Source: Sphingomonas sanguinis NBRC 13937
Lineage (GTDB): Bacteria; Pseudomonadota; Alphaproteobacteria; Sphingomonadales; Sphingomonadaceae
Direction of reading: 5' to 3'
DNA: 64,000 nucleotides
Assembly: GCF_001591005.1 (NCBI RefSeq)
Contig: NZ_BCTY01000008.1
Span: 36,430-100,429 of the forward strand
Below the pieces are notes generated by a model, which worked only from the letters and a program-made list of their open reading frames with translations, did not search any database and was not told where the DNA came from. Below are positions 1 to 9,115 of this stretch, piece by piece. Each line of letters opens with the position of its first letter. The first letter of the stretch is position 1. The position numbers were made by a program, and so were the translations under genes.

Positions 1-163
1 CAAGCGACTCGGCGCGCGATTGAAGGGCGTCCCAGGAAAAGGGCTCGGGCTTGCCCAGCTTGACGCCTGCGGGCGCGGCCTGGGCGGGGGCGCGACCGGC
101 AATGGCGGGCGCGAGGCCCAAGGCGGCAAAGGCCGCAACCAGTTCTCGACGATTGGCGTGCAT
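1..163 (-). CDS. Glucan biosynthesis protein OpgG/OpgD-like, N-terminal fragment
   Basis: Only the first 54 codons are inside the window; the gene runs off the left edge. The visible protein starts with a twin-arginine-like signal (NRREL, then an Ala/Leu-rich hydrophobic stretch and an AxA site near residue 28). After it comes a KLGKPEPFSWDALQSRAESL segment that resembles the start of the mature domain of periplasmic OpgG/MdoG/OpgD proteins, which help build osmoregulated periplasmic glucans. The assignment rests on this short stretch and is tentative. The ATG is the first in frame after the AT-rich intergenic region. Confidence 0.5.
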   Translation of the reverse strand, partial: MHANRRELVAAFAALGLAPAIAGRAPAQAAPAGVKLGKPEPFSWDALQSRAESL

Positions 164-419
164 CGGCACCTCTCATGGCGGACAAGGCCGGACAGCGCTT
201 CGCATGTTCGGGCTGTTGTGCAACGCAACATGCGGCGATCGGTTGCGACAGCGCCTTCAGTTGCTAAAAATGGTATATTATAATGGACGAAGGTCCGATT
301 TTATGATATTCCATCAATCAGATCGCGAGGGGGGCCTTGAATGATCCTATGGTGCAGTGGCGTTCCTTGCCTGCTGCGCGACTGATTTTCACTCACCGGA
401 TGACGGGAGCGGCCATGTG

Positions 420-554
420 TCGCGCGTTCGTCAAAAAGAGCCCGTAGGGGCGCCGTGCGGAGCATGGTGCCGCCATGAGCGCCGCCCCGACCCGATTACG
501 AGACTGTTTACCCCAGCCTGTCCCGCTCGGCCTTGGCCGGGCGGGGCTTTTTTT
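420..554 (+). ncRNA. Candidate structured small RNA ending at an intrinsic terminator
   Basis: The 455-bp gap between the opgG-like gene and the thioredoxin gene has no convincing reading frame, but on the plus strand it holds a strong terminator. Just upstream is a foldable segment: GGGGCGCC near 449 can pair with GGCGCC-type sequence near 480, and CATGG/CCATG form an inner hairpin. An AT-rich patch with TATAAT at 279-284 could be a promoter -10 element, although no good -35 lies at the right distance. The 5' end is a guess. No known RNA family was recognised. Confidence 0.28.
522..554 (+). terminator. Rho-independent terminator
   Basis: An 11-bp stem (CCCGCTCGGCC with GGCCGGGCGGG, one G-T pair) closes a TT loop. 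It is followed by GC and seven T residues on the plus strand. No plus-strand protein gene ends here, which is the main reason to suspect a small RNA upstream. Read on the minus strand it lacks a T tail, so it is not the terminator of the leftward thioredoxin gene. Confidence 0.75.
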
Positions 555-618
555 AGGTATCGGGTACGGCGCTCAAGCGACGTCAAACGCCGCTTTGCTG
601 CATTGGTTCCGCCGTTTT

Positions 619-1221
619 TCAGGCCTCGGCCAATAATTTTCCCGCTTCGGCCCCGGCCCAGTCGAAGCCGCCGGTCACGCGCCACAGTTCATGGCCGGTC
701 TTGTCGAACAGGATCGTGGTCGGCAGGTTGGCGTGATAATGGGTGCTCAGCCCGATCTTCGGGTCGAGATAGACGGGCAGCGCATCGAGCTTCTTGCCCG
801 ACAGGAAGGACGCGACCTTCGACCCGTCCAGGTCCTGGCTGACCGCGATGACTGCGACCTTGCCCTTCAGCCGTGCGGCGGTGGCGGCCAGCGTCGGCAT
901 CTCGGCGATGCACGGCCCGCACCAGGTCGCCCAGAGGTTGACCAGCACCGGCTTGCCCCGAAAATCGGCCAGCGTCGCGGGCTTGCCGTCCAGCGTGGTG
1001 AAGCCCAGCGTTGGCGCGGCCTCGCCCTTGTGGCTGCGGTCGACCGCTCCGGCGGGCTTGGGGGCTTGCGGGGTGGAGGAAGCGACCTCGCCCCCCGTGA
1101 CTTCGCCGCTCGAAACTTCCCCGCTGGTAGTGTTGGCGGCTTGCTCCGGGGCGGGGCTTTGCTTATCGCACCCGGCGACCATCAGCCCCAGGAGACAGGC
1201 GATCACGGTACGCGACGACAT
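619..1221 (-). CDS. TlpA/ResA-like thiol-disulfide lipoprotein
   Basis: This 200-residue protein begins with a lipoprotein signal ending in the lipobox VAGC (Cys18), so it is probably anchored in a membrane facing the periplasm. After a low-complexity linker (repeated SGEV units, residues 33-47) comes a thioredoxin-like domain with the active site WCGPC (Cys101, Cys104) and the family LPTTILFD segment with its cis-Pro. Such proteins reduce disulfides in apocytochrome c or other exported proteins. A frame continues upstream, but the ATG at 1221 gives the only clean signal peptide. Its start codon overlaps that of argH on the other strand. Confidence 0.87.
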   Translation of the reverse strand: MSSRTVIACLLGLMVAGCDKQSPAPEQAANTTSGEVSSGEVTGGEVASSTPQAPKPAGAVDRSHKGEAAPTLGFTTLDGKPATLADFRGKPVLVNLWATWCGPCIAEMPTLAATAARLKGKVAVIAVSQDLDGSKVASFLSGKKLDALPVYLDPKIGLSTHYHANLPTTILFDKTGHELWRVTGGFDWAGAEAGKLLAEA

Positions 1222-2605
1222 GGGCGGCTCCAACGCAATGTGGGGCGGGCGCTTCGCAGAAGGTCCCGCCGCAGTGATGCGCGAGATAAACGCGTCCATT
1301 CCCTTCGACAAGCGATTGTGGAAACAGGACATCGCCGGGTCGAAAGCGCATGTCGCGATGCTGGGCAAACAGGGCATCGTCTCGGCGGAGGACGCCGCGA
1401 CGATTTCCGCTGGGCTGGACCAGGTCGCCGAGGATTATGCCGCCAACGGCGTGTCGGAGGACCTGACCCTCGAAGACATCCATATGCAGACCGAGGCGAA
1501 GTTGGCGGCGTTGATCGGCCCGGTCGCGGGGCGTCTGCACACGGCGCGGTCGCGCAACGACCAGGTGGCGACCGATTTCCGCCTGTGGGTGCGTGACGCG
1601 ATCGACGAGACGCTGGCCGCACTCGGCGCGTTGCGGAATGCATTGCTGACGCGGGCCGAGGACCATGCCGACAGCGTGATGCCGGGCTTCACCCACCTGC
1701 AATCCGCACAGCCGGTGACGCTGGGTCATCACCTGATGGCCTATCACGAGATGATCGTGCGCGATGCCAGCCGCTTCGTCGCGGCGCGGGCACGGATGAA
1801 CCAGTGCCCGCTGGGTTCGGCGGCGCTGGCGGGGACGGGCTTTCCGGTCGACCGGCACATGACGGCGCAGGCGCTGGGCTTCGACGAGCCAACGCGCAAC
1901 TCGCTGGATGCGGTCAGCGACCGCGACTTCGCGATCGACTATCTGCAGGCGGCGACCAACTGCTCGCTGCACCTGTCGCGGCTGGCCGAGGAGTTCGTGC
2001 TCTGGGCGTCGCAGCCCTTCGGCTTCGTCGCGCTGTCCGACCAATGGTCGACCGGCAGCTCGATCATGCCGCAGAAGCGCAACCCTGACGCGGCCGAGCT
2101 GGTGCGGGGTCATGCGGGCCGCATTATGGGCTGCATGACCAGCCTGATGGTCACGATGAAGGGCCTGCCTCTCGCCTATTCCAAGGACATGCAGGACGAC
2201 AAGCCGCCGGTGTTCGAGGCGCACGACCTGCTGGCGCTGTCGATCGCAGCGATGACTGGCATGGTCGAGAGCGCGACATTCCGCACCGAGCGGATGCGGG
2301 CCGTGGCGGAGGCGGGCTTCTCGACCGCGACCGACCTGGCCGACTGGCTGGTGCGGGTCGGCGGCATTCCCTTCCGCGAGGCGCATCACATCACCGGTCG
2401 TGCGGTGAAGCTGGCCGAGGAGAAGGGCGTGATGCTGCACCAGCTGTCGATCGACGACCTGACCGGCATCGACGCGCGCATCAACGACAGCATCTATGAC
2501 GTGCTGTCGGTCGATGCCTCGGTCGCCAGCCGGGTCAGCTTCGGCGGCACCGCGCCCGCCAATGTCCGCGCCGCCATCGCGACCGCGCGGGGTCTGCGGG
2601 CATGA
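1220..2605 (+). CDS. argH: Argininosuccinate lyase
   Basis: ArgH splits argininosuccinate into arginine and fumarate, the last step of arginine synthesis, as a cytoplasmic tetramer of the fumarase/aspartase superfamily. The 461-residue product is close to the usual length and carries the signature [11 protein letters not shown] with its catalytic Ser loop, plus the N-terminal MWGGRF motif typical of ArgH. Two starts are possible: ATG at 1220, used here, which overlaps the divergent thioredoxin start, or ATG at 1238, directly before WGGRF. Neither has a strong ribosome site. It is the first gene of a tight unit with the small lipoprotein and lysA. Confidence 0.96.
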   Translation: MGGSNAMWGGRFAEGPAAVMREINASIPFDKRLWKQDIAGSKAHVAMLGKQGIVSAEDAATISAGLDQVAEDYAANGVSEDLTLEDIHMQTEAKLAALIGPVAGRLHTARSRNDQVATDFRLWVRDAIDETLAALGALRNALLTRAEDHADSVMPGFTHLQSAQPVTLGHHLMAYHEMIVRDASRFVAARARMNQCPLGSAALAGTGFPVDRHMTAQALGFDEPTRNSLDAVSDRDFAIDYLQAATNCSLHLSRLAEEFVLWASQPFGFVALSDQWSTGSSIMPQKRNPDAAELVRGHAGRIMGCMTSLMVTMKGLPLAYSKDMQDDKPPVFEAHDLLALSIAAMTGMVESATFRTERMRAVAEAGFSTATDLADWLVRVGGIPFREAHHITGRAVKLAEEKGVMLHQLSIDDLTGIDARINDSIYDVLSVDASVASRVSFGGTAPANVRAAIATARGLRA

Positions 2606-2838
2606 AGCCCGCGCTCGCCCTGCTGGTCGCGCTGGCGCTGACCGGCTGTGGCGCGGCCAACCGGCTGCAACCGGCCAAGGGCGAGAGCCTGCCGGTCGCG
2701 CCGCGCGGCGCCACCGCGACCCCGACGCCGCAGCAATTGCTGACGGCCACCCCCCAACAACGCCCGCAACGCTCCGACGAACTGATGACCCAGTCGCAGG
2801 ATCGGCGTTCGGACGAATTCGATTTGCCCCCCCGCTGA
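2602..2838 (+). CDS. Small predicted lipoprotein
   Basis: This 78-residue protein has a short signal peptide with the lipobox LTGC (Cys16) and a Pro/Gln/Thr-rich tail without a recognisable domain. It overlaps the argH stop by 4 bp (ATGA) and the lysA start codon by 1 bp, so the three genes are almost certainly translated together. Small lipoproteins between argH and lysA are familiar in alphaproteobacteria; the role is unknown. It is probably a membrane-attached periplasmic peptide. Confidence 0.75.
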   Translation: MKPALALLVALALTGCGAANRLQPAKGESLPVAPRGATATPTPQQLLTATPQQRPQRSDELMTQSQDRRSDEFDLPPR

Positions 2839-4100
2839 TGGACCATTTTCATTTCCAAGACGGCGAACTCCATGTGGAGGATGTGCCCGTATCCCGGATC
2901 GCCGCCGAAGTCGGCACGCCGGTCTATATCTACTCCGCCTCGACCTTTCGCCGTCATGCGCAGGTGTTCCGCGAGGGGCTGAGCGCCCTGCCGCGCGTCC
3001 ACCTGGCCTATGCGATCAAGGCAAACCCGAACCTTGCCGTGCTGCGCGTGCTGGCCGATGAAGGGTACGGCGCGGACGTCGTCTCGGTCGGCGAGATGCG
3101 CCGGGCGCTGGCGGCGGGGATGAAGGCGGAGGACATCGTGTTCTCGGGCGTCGGCAAGACCCGCGCCGAGCTGGTCGCCGCATTGGAAGCCGGGATCGGC
3201 CAGTTCAACCTGGAGCTGGAGGAAGAGGGCGCGGTCCTTGCCGAGCTGGCGCATGAGCGTGGTCTCGTTGCGCCCGCCACGCTGCGGGTGAACCCGGACG
3301 TCGATGCGGGCACCCATGCCAAGATTTCCACGGGCCGGAAGGAAAACAAGTTCGGCGTGCCGATCGACCAGGCGCTGGGCATGTTCGACCGTCTGGCGGG
3401 GCTGCCCGGCATCGACCTGAAGGGTGTCGCCTGCCACATCGGCAGCCAGCTGGGCGACCTCGCGCCGCTGGAGGCCGCCTATAAGCGCGTCGGCGAGCTG
3501 GTCGCGGAACTGCGCGGGGCAGGGCATCGCATCACCCGCGTCGACCTGGGCGGTGGCCTGGGCGTGCCGTACAAGCCTGGCGACGTCATGCCCGCGCCCG
3601 CCGCCTATGGCGAGATGGTCGCGCGCGTGACCAAGGACTGGGACGTCGAGCTGATGTTCGAGCCGGGCCGGGTGATCGCGGGCAATGCCGGGGTGCTGGC
3701 GACCGAAGTCGTTTGGGTGAAGCCCGGCGTCGCCAATCCGTATGTCATCGTCGATGCGGCGATGAACGACCTGATGCGGCCTGCGCTCTATGACGCGCAT
3801 CACGATTTCGTCGCGGTGAAGCCGACCGGCGAGACGATGATGGCGAATATCGCGGGGCCGGTGTGCGAGACGGGCGATACCTTCGGCATGAACCGCGAGA
3901 TCGACGCGGTGAAGTCGGGCGACCTCGCCGTGTTCCGTACCGCCGGGGCTTATGGCGCGACCATGGCGTCGACCTATAACAGCCGTCCGCTCGTCCCCGA
4001 AGTCATGGTCGAGGGCGACCGCTTCGCCGTCGTGGCCGACCGCATCGCCGCCGAGACGATCATCGCCGCCGAGCGCGTGCCGGAGTGGCTGAAGAAGTGA
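2838..4100 (+). CDS. lysA: Diaminopimelate decarboxylase
   Basis: LysA removes CO2 from meso-diaminopimelate to give lysine, using pyridoxal phosphate. The 420-residue product has the alanine-racemase-like barrel with the PLP lysine in AYAIKAN (Lys61), the glycine-rich phosphate-binding stretch LGGGLGVPY, and the CETGDTFG motif that supplies the catalytic cysteine from the partner subunit. The start ATG at 2838 overlaps the stop codon of the upstream lipoprotein gene (TGATG). A dispersed repeat follows about 15 bp after the stop. Confidence 0.97.
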   Translation: MDHFHFQDGELHVEDVPVSRIAAEVGTPVYIYSASTFRRHAQVFREGLSALPRVHLAYAIKANPNLAVLRVLADEGYGADVVSVGEMRRALAAGMKAEDIVFSGVGKTRAELVAALEAGIGQFNLELEEEGAVLAELAHERGLVAPATLRVNPDVDAGTHAKISTGRKENKFGVPIDQALGMFDRLAGLPGIDLKGVACHIGSQLGDLAPLEAAYKRVGELVAELRGAGHRITRVDLGGGLGVPYKPGDVMPAPAAYGEMVARVTKDWDVELMFEPGRVIAGNAGVLATEVVWVKPGVANPYVIVDAAMNDLMRPALYDAHHDFVAVKPTGETMMANIAGPVCETGDTFGMNREIDAVKSGDLAVFRTAGAYGATMASTYNSRPLVPEVMVEGDRFAVVADRIAAETIIAAERVPEWLKK

Positions 4101-4114
4101 CGGCATATGCTGCC

Positions 4115-4234
4115 TTCCTCCCCTGTAAGGGGAGGTGGCAGGCCGTCAGGCCTGACGGAGGGGTGTCACCCCTCTCGATAGCAGGACACCCCTCCACCAG
4201 CTTCGCTGGTTCCCCTCCCCTTATAGGGGAGGAA
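4115..4234. repeat. Dispersed palindromic repeat, copy 1
   Basis: This 120-bp element is bounded by mirror-image ends, TTCCTCCCC on the left and GGGGAGGAA on the right, each of which also forms its own hairpin (CCTCCCC with GGGGAGG). Inside are GGCAGGCC/AGGCCTGACGG and a pair of GACACCCCTCC-type arms. Closely similar copies lie at 10296-10436 and at the right edge from 63961. It fills most of the gap between lysA and the next gene. It looks like a non-autonomous REP/MITE-like element. Confidence 0.88.
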
Positions 4235-4241
4235 TAGTGAC

Positions 4242-5015
4242 GTGAGCCTCGCCAGCTTGCCGCTGTTCGTCCGGCTGAATGGCCGCCCGGTGATCCTGCT
4301 GGGCGAGGGCGAACCCGCCGAGGCCAAGCGCCGTCTGCTCGACCGCGCCGGGGCGCAGGTCGTTGGCGAGGACGCGCAGGCCGCGCTCGCCATCGTCGCG
4401 ATCGAGGATGAGGACGAAGCGCAAGCCGCCATCGCCCGGCTGAAGGCGCGCGGCGTGCTGGTCAACGCGGTCGACCGTCCGGCGGCGTGCGACTTCACGC
4501 TGCCCGCCATCGTCGAGCGCGGGCCGGTGATCGTCGCGATCGGCACCGGCGGCGTGTCGGCCGGGCTGGCGGCGGCGCTCCGCCAGCGGCTGGAGACGTT
4601 GCTCCCCGCCGGGCTGGGTATCCTGGCCGAGGGGCTATATGCCGCCCGCAGCGCCCTGCGCGCCCGCTTTCCCGATGGCGCGGAGCGGCGGCGGGCGATC
4701 GGTGCAGCGTTGTCGCCGGGCGGTGCACTCGATCCGCTGGCGGGACAGACCGATGTCGCGGGCTGGCTGGCGCGTGCCGACCGTCCGGCGGCCGAGGTCG
4801 CGGCGTTCGTCCTCACCTCCACCGATCCCGACGACCTGACCCTGCGCCAGGCGCGGGCACTGGCGGCGGCCGACCGGGTCTATCACCGCGCCGATGTGCC
4901 GCCCGCTATCCTTGATCGCGCCCGCGCCGATGCGGTGCGGATCGCCTGCGACGCGCTTCCGGCGGAACCGGGCGAGGGGCAGATCGTCGACCTCGCCATG
5001 GACGTTTCCGCATGA
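4242..5015 (+). CDS. cysG: Siroheme synthase N-terminal-type precorrin-2 dehydrogenase/ferrochelatase
   Basis: The 257-residue product matches the N-terminal half of CysG (Met8p/SirC type), which oxidises precorrin-2 with NAD and can insert iron to make siroheme for sulfite or nitrite reductase. The Rossmann-like start is LPLFVRLNGRPVILLGEGEPA, and the IGTGGVSAGLAAALRQ-like segment near residue 100 is typical of the family. The C-terminal uroporphyrinogen methyltransferase domain is absent, so another gene should supply it. The start codon is GTG, right after the repeat. The downstream transporter gene overlaps by 4 bp. Confidence 0.85.
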   Translation: MSLASLPLFVRLNGRPVILLGEGEPAEAKRRLLDRAGAQVVGEDAQAALAIVAIEDEDEAQAAIARLKARGVLVNAVDRPAACDFTLPAIVERGPVIVAIGTGGVSAGLAAALRQRLETLLPAGLGILAEGLYAARSALRARFPDGAERRRAIGAALSPGGALDPLAGQTDVAGWLARADRPAAEVAAFVLTSTDPDDLTLRQARALAAADRVYHRADVPPAILDRARADAVRIACDALPAEPGEGQIVDLAMDVSA

Positions 5016-5965
5016 CCGGCTTTGCCTATCGCATCGATCAAGGCCATGCCGCCCCCATCCCGATCCGCGAGGCGGTGGAGGCCAAGGCGCGACTGGTCTG
5101 GGTACATCTGGAAACCAATGATGCGGTGGCGCAGCGCTGGCTGCGCGATTCGGCGCATCTGGCGGATTATGTCATTGACTCGCTGACCGCGACCGAGACG
5201 CGGCCGCGCTGCGAGGCGGTGGGCGAGGGGGCGTTCCTGAACCTGCGCGGGCGGAGCAGCGAGCCGCTGGACGGGTCGGACATGCTTGCCTCGGTCCGCA
5301 TCTGGGCGGCGAAGGGCAAGGTCTATTCGGTTACCCGCCGCCCGTTGGTGGCGGTCGATACGGTGCGCAAGGAGGTGGAGGAGGGCCGGGTCGCCGATCC
5401 GGGCGACCTGATCACCGCCTTCGCCACCGCGATCACCAGCGACATGGACCCGGATGTCGCCAATCTGGGCGACGAACTCGACGGATGCGAGGAGCAGCTG
5501 GACGAGCACCGCGTCTTCCAGTTGCGCCGCACGGTCAGCCGGGTGCGCGTCGCCGCGATCGGCTATCGTCGCTTCCTCAATCCGCAGCGGGCGGCGCTGG
5601 AAAAGCTGGCGGCGCTGCCAGGCGACTGGCTGGCCGATGACGACCGGCTGCACCTGTCCGCCGCCGCCGACCGGGCGGCGCGCATGGCCGAGGAGCTGGA
5701 ATCGATCCGCGAACGCGCCGCGCTGATCCACGAAACGCTCAGCGACATGCGCGCCGAACAGATCGACAATCGCGCGCTGCTCATCTCGATCGTCGCGATG
5801 GTGTTCCTGCCGCTGACCTTCATCACCGGATTATACGGGATGAACGTCAAGAACCTGCCCTATGCCGAGGAGCCCTGGGCGTTCGACGCGATCCTGGGAT
5901 CGTGCGCCGCCATCGCGGCGGGGATCGTCATCTATTTCGTCCAGCGCCACTGGTTCCGGCGGTAA
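5012..5965 (+). CDS. CorA/ZntB-family divalent metal transporter
   Basis: The 317-residue protein has the layout of the CorA superfamily: a large soluble N-terminal funnel domain (about 1-255) with long charged helices, then two C-terminal membrane helices (about 257-280 and 290-310). The signature YGMNV between them is the pore-mouth GMN motif. Zinc exporters of the ZntB type and magnesium channels share this plan, so the metal is not settled; the short length and the style of the N-terminus favour ZntB. It overlaps the siroheme gene by ATGA, which may mean only shared transcription. Confidence 0.88.
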   Translation: MTGFAYRIDQGHAAPIPIREAVEAKARLVWVHLETNDAVAQRWLRDSAHLADYVIDSLTATETRPRCEAVGEGAFLNLRGRSSEPLDGSDMLASVRIWAAKGKVYSVTRRPLVAVDTVRKEVEEGRVADPGDLITAFATAITSDMDPDVANLGDELDGCEEQLDEHRVFQLRRTVSRVRVAAIGYRRFLNPQRAALEKLAALPGDWLADDDRLHLSAAADRAARMAEELESIRERAALIHETLSDMRAEQIDNRALLISIVAMVFLPLTFITGLYGMNVKNLPYAEEPWAFDAILGSCAAIAAGIVIYFVQRHWFRR

Positions 5966-6008
5966 GGGCCGGGGCCGACGGTCCTCGCGCGCGGAACGGA
6001 GCCGCCCC

Positions 6009-6425
6009 TTATACCGCCTTCTTCTTGTTCATCTGACGCACGGTTTCCCACGCCTCGGCGATGTCGGCGATGCTGGCGGCGACGTCACGGAACACCTGCG
6101 GATTCTGGTCGAGCGAACCCTCGACGATCTGCCGCCGCGCGCCCGTGTAAAGCTTGGCGAAGGTGATCGATATGTCGCCGCCATTCTCGAAATCGAGCCC
6201 GGCCTCCAGCGCGAACAGGATCGCGGTGGCGCGCGTTACCCGCTCGCTCTTGCGCGCGAGCTGGCCATGTTCGGTCGCCCAGGCGGCCGAGCGGAGCGAC
6301 GAGATGAGTTCCTCGTACAGAAGCTGGACCAGCTCGGGCCCGTCCGCGGTCGCGGTGCGGCCGACGACGTCGATCTGGCGATAGGTGGCCGCAGGATCGG
6401 CGAGCAGTCCGGTTGCGTAGCCCAT
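6009..6425 (-). CDS. fliS: Flagellin export chaperone FliS
   Basis: FliS binds the C-terminal helix of flagellin in the cytoplasm, preventing early polymerisation and delivering it to the export gate. The 138-residue, mostly helical product contains the family start YATGLLADPAATYRQIDVVG and the LVQLLYEELISSLR segment. It lies 1 bp after fliD and is the last gene of the leftward flagellar series. No fliT gene follows. Confidence 0.94.
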   Translation of the reverse strand: MGYATGLLADPAATYRQIDVVGRTATADGPELVQLLYEELISSLRSAAWATEHGQLARKSERVTRATAILFALEAGLDFENGGDISITFAKLYTGARRQIVEGSLDQNPQVFRDVAASIADIAEAWETVRQMNKKKAV

Positions 6426-6426
6426 A

Positions 6427-7890
6427 TCAGTTGCTCTTCGTCCACATCTTGACCTGCTGGTCTATGAAGCTCTGCGTCGACTTGTAGCTGGCGACGCGCG
6501 CGTTCATTGCCGAGAACTGCGCGGTCATCCGATCCTGGGCGCTGCTCTGGTCATCGGCCAGATTGCTCTGGGCCAGCGTGTTGGCGCTTTGATCCTGGTT
6601 CAACTGCCTTGCCGTCGCCCCCAGGCCGTAGATCGTGCTGGTCGCCGACATCTGGATGCTGTTCAGCTGCGCCGACAGGCCGATCAGATTGTCGCCGCTC
6701 GACTGGAACATCTGTTCCACCGCATCGGGATATTGCGCCATTACCTTTGAAAGCCGCGTCGCATCGACCTTCAGCGTGCCGTCCTTGTTGGTGCCCACGC
6801 CCAGATCGGCCAGCGTCTTCGGGCCCGGCGAATTGGGGTCGCCGGGTACGATCTTCGCCGTGGTCAGCCGCCCCAGCGACACGGCCAGGGAGCGCGCCGC
6901 CACGTTGGAGCGCAGGTCGCCATTCTGGGGATCGAGCTCCTTGTTCAGCTCGCCGATCTTGTCGTTATAGGTCGTTACGAACTGCGAGACGATCGAGGTC
7001 AGCGCGTCGGTCGGCGTGGTGCCGGTCAGCGAGACGGCCGAGGTCGACACCGCGTTCAGCGTCATGACGACGCCCGGCACCAGATCGCTGAAGCTGTTGC
7101 TGGCGCGCTGAATCGACACGCCATCGACCTTCATCTGAGCATTGGCCGCGGTGGAGACGTTGTTCGTGGTGGTCGCGTTATTGCCCACCGCGAAATTGGA
7201 CAGGCCGGCCTGATCGCCCTCCGTCGCGCTGATGGTGAAGCTGTTGGCCGAGCCGGTGGGCCCGGTGAAGGACAGATAGGCCTTGCCATCGACGTCGGAG
7301 ATGACCGAGGCGGTCACGCCGGTCTTGGCCGCGTTGATCTGCGACGCGACCTGGTCGATCGTCGGGTTCGATCCGTCCGCGAAGCTGACGTCGACCGCCG
7401 TGTTCGATCCGACCTGGATGGTCAGCTTGCCGGTGCCCATCGAGGCGGTCCGGTCATAGCTGCTCTTGGTGACGCTGGTCTGCGCGGTCGCCAGCGCGCT
7501 GACCGTGATCGACTTGGACAGGCCGGACAGTTTCGCGCCCGCCTGGGTCGTCACGCTCAGCACTGACGAATTGCTGCTGGTCGCCTGCGTCGCGAGCGTG
7601 CCGCCGCTGGCGATCGACGCGAGCGAGCTGGCGAAGTCGGTGATCGAGCTCATGATCGTCGAGGTCGCCGAAATCTGCGCGGTCAAGGTGTCCGCCTTCG
7701 CCTTCAGGGCGGCGTTGCGGCTGGCGAACTGGGCCTGGATCAGGCCGGGGACCAAGGTGGACAGGTCGATGCCCGAACCGGCCTGCAACGAATTGAACAG
7801 CGCCTGGGCGGCGGTTTTGGTCGCATCGGTCGTCGATGGTGTCGGCGTCGGGGTCGACGACGCTGAGGAAGTCGAGGAAATGGTGGTCAT
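6427..7890 (-). CDS. fliD: Flagellar filament cap protein FliD
   Basis: FliD (HAP2) forms the cap at the filament tip under which flagellin subunits fold. The 487-residue protein has a Ser/Thr/Pro-rich N-terminus, the GSGIDLSTLVPGLIQAQF segment of the FliD N-terminal domain, and a C-terminal coiled region (about 420-480) ending in the usual Gln/Lys-rich helix. The length is normal. A good sigma-28 promoter sits about 30 bp upstream, so fliD-fliS are probably late genes transcribed separately from flhB, from which they are divided by 100 bp. Confidence 0.96.
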   Translation of the reverse strand: MTTISSTSSASSTPTPTPSTTDATKTAAQALFNSLQAGSGIDLSTLVPGLIQAQFASRNAALKAKADTLTAQISATSTIMSSITDFASSLASIASGGTLATQATSSNSSVLSVTTQAGAKLSGLSKSITVSALATAQTSVTKSSYDRTASMGTGKLTIQVGSNTAVDVSFADGSNPTIDQVASQINAAKTGVTASVISDVDGKAYLSFTGPTGSANSFTISATEGDQAGLSNFAVGNNATTTNNVSTAANAQMKVDGVSIQRASNSFSDLVPGVVMTLNAVSTSAVSLTGTTPTDALTSIVSQFVTTYNDKIGELNKELDPQNGDLRSNVAARSLAVSLGRLTTAKIVPGDPNSPGPKTLADLGVGTNKDGTLKVDATRLSKVMAQYPDAVEQMFQSSGDNLIGLSAQLNSIQMSATSTIYGLGATARQLNQDQSANTLAQSNLADDQSSAQDRMTAQFSAMNARVASYKSTQSFIDQQVKMWTKSN

Positions 7891-7920
7891 CGACGGGGCT
7901 CCGACACGGGTTCACCATCG

Positions 7921-7947
7921 TTAACGGCCCGCCGGCGAGAAGATTTA
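7921..7947 (-). promoter_or_regulatory. Sigma-28 promoter of fliD-fliS
   Basis: Read on the minus strand the site is TAAATCTT-N11-GCCGTTAA, against the enterobacterial FliA consensus TAAAGTTT-N11-GCCGATAA. The spacer is exactly 11 bp, and the -10 element ends about 30 bp before the fliD ATG. The same GCCGTT core occurs in the flagellin 1 and flgM sites of this window. Confidence 0.8.
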
Positions 7948-7990
7948 GCGGGATGCGACGAACCGAACGGTTTCAGGGGGAGCGAACCCG

Positions 7991-9115
7991 TCACTGGGCG
8001 ACGCCGTTTTCGTCGAAGCGGGCGCCGACCGGCACCTCGACCGGCGGCTGCGACGTGCCGCCCGCCCCGGCGTTGAGGCCGAAGACGAAGGCAAGGACGA
8101 CCGCGATCGCCTGATACAGGTCGGGGCGTACCTCCTGGCCCTCGCGGCTGGTATAATAGACCGCACGAGCCAGCTGCGGATATTCGAGCACCGGCGTATC
8201 CAGCTCGGCGGCGAGTTCGCGAATGGCTAGTGCGGTCGCGCCGCGTCCCTTGGCGACGACCACCGGCACCTCGTCCTGGCCGCGCTCGTAGCGCAGCGCG
8301 ACGGCGAAATGGGTCGGGTTGGTCAGGATGACATGCGCTTCCTTGACCGCCGCGCGCACCGCCCGCTGCGACATCTCGCGCTGCTTGGCGCGGATATGCC
8401 CCTTGGCCTCGGGACTGCCTTCGGCTTCCTTATGCTCGTCCTTGATCTCTTGCTTGGTCATCTTGAGCTTGGAGAACAGCTGGAAGATCTGGATCGGCAC
8501 GTCGAACCCGGCGATCAGGATTAGGCCGAACCCCATCACCAGCAGGATGGTGATGAAGGTGCCGCCCAGCTCGCCGATCGCACCGTTGATGTCGCTCTGC
8601 GCCAGGCCCAGCGTCGGGCGCGTGGTGCGCCACAGCATATACGCGCCGATCGCGCCGAGCAGCACGACCTTCACCAGCGACTTGCCGAGTTCGATCCACC
8701 CCTGCGGCCCGAAGATTCGCTTCAGGCCCGAGGCGGGGTTCAGCTTGGACGGCTTGGGCGCGATCGCCTTAGGATTGAATTGCAGCGAGCCGAGGCCCGC
8801 CTGCGACGCGATGGTCGCGACGACGGTGACCGCGAACAGCGAAGCCATCGAGGGCAGGATCTTCCACCCCGCCTCGACCAGCGGGCGGAAGGGCTCGAAA
8901 TCCTCGACATCGGCATGGGTGAACTGGAAACTCGTCGCCATCACCGCCTTGCACGCGCCGATTAGCGTCGGCCCTGCGAACATCAGCCAGGCGATGCCCG
9001 CCATCATCACCAGCGCCGCCGCAAGGTCCTTGCTGCGCAGGATCTGCCCATCCTCGCGCGCCTTTTGGCGGCGCTTTTGGGTTGGGGCTTCTGTCTTTTC
9101 GCCGCCCTCCGACAT
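7991..9115 (-). CDS. flhB: Flagellar export switch protein FlhB
   Basis: FlhB is an inner-membrane part of the flagellar type III export gate; its cytoplasmic domain switches export from rod/hook to filament substrates. The 374-residue product has four hydrophobic segments in the first 215 residues, then the cytoplasmic domain with the self-cleaving NPTH motif at residues 266-269. The N-terminus EKTEAPTQKRRQKAREDGQ is classic. Its ATG overlaps the fliR stop by one base. The C-terminal tail after residue 345 is Gly/Pro-rich and variable. Confidence 0.97.
   Translation of the reverse strand: MSEGGEKTEAPTQKRRQKAREDGQILRSKDLAAALVMMAGIAWLMFAGPTLIGACKAVMATSFQFTHADVEDFEPFRPLVEAGWKILPSMASLFAVTVVATIASQAGLGSLQFNPKAIAPKPSKLNPASGLKRIFGPQGWIELGKSLVKVVLLGAIGAYMLWRTTRPTLGLAQSDINGAIGELGGTFITILLVMGFGLILIAGFDVPIQIFQLFSKLKMTKQEIKDEHKEAEGSPEAKGHIRAKQREMSQRAVRAAVKEAHVILTNPTHFAVALRYERGQDEVPVVVAKGRGATALAIRELAAELDTPVLEYPQLARAVYYTSREGQEVRPDLYQAIAVVLAFVFGLNAGAGGTSQPPVEVPVGARFDENGVAQ

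Noticed and set aside
357..842. Possible plus-strand gene over the terminator left of the thioredoxin gene
   Set aside because: It would read through a strong terminator and into the opposite strand of the thioredoxin gene; composition is Arg/Pro/Ser-rich noise.
2535..4106. Long leftward frame opposite lysA
   Set aside because: Antisense shadow of lysA with no recognised motifs.
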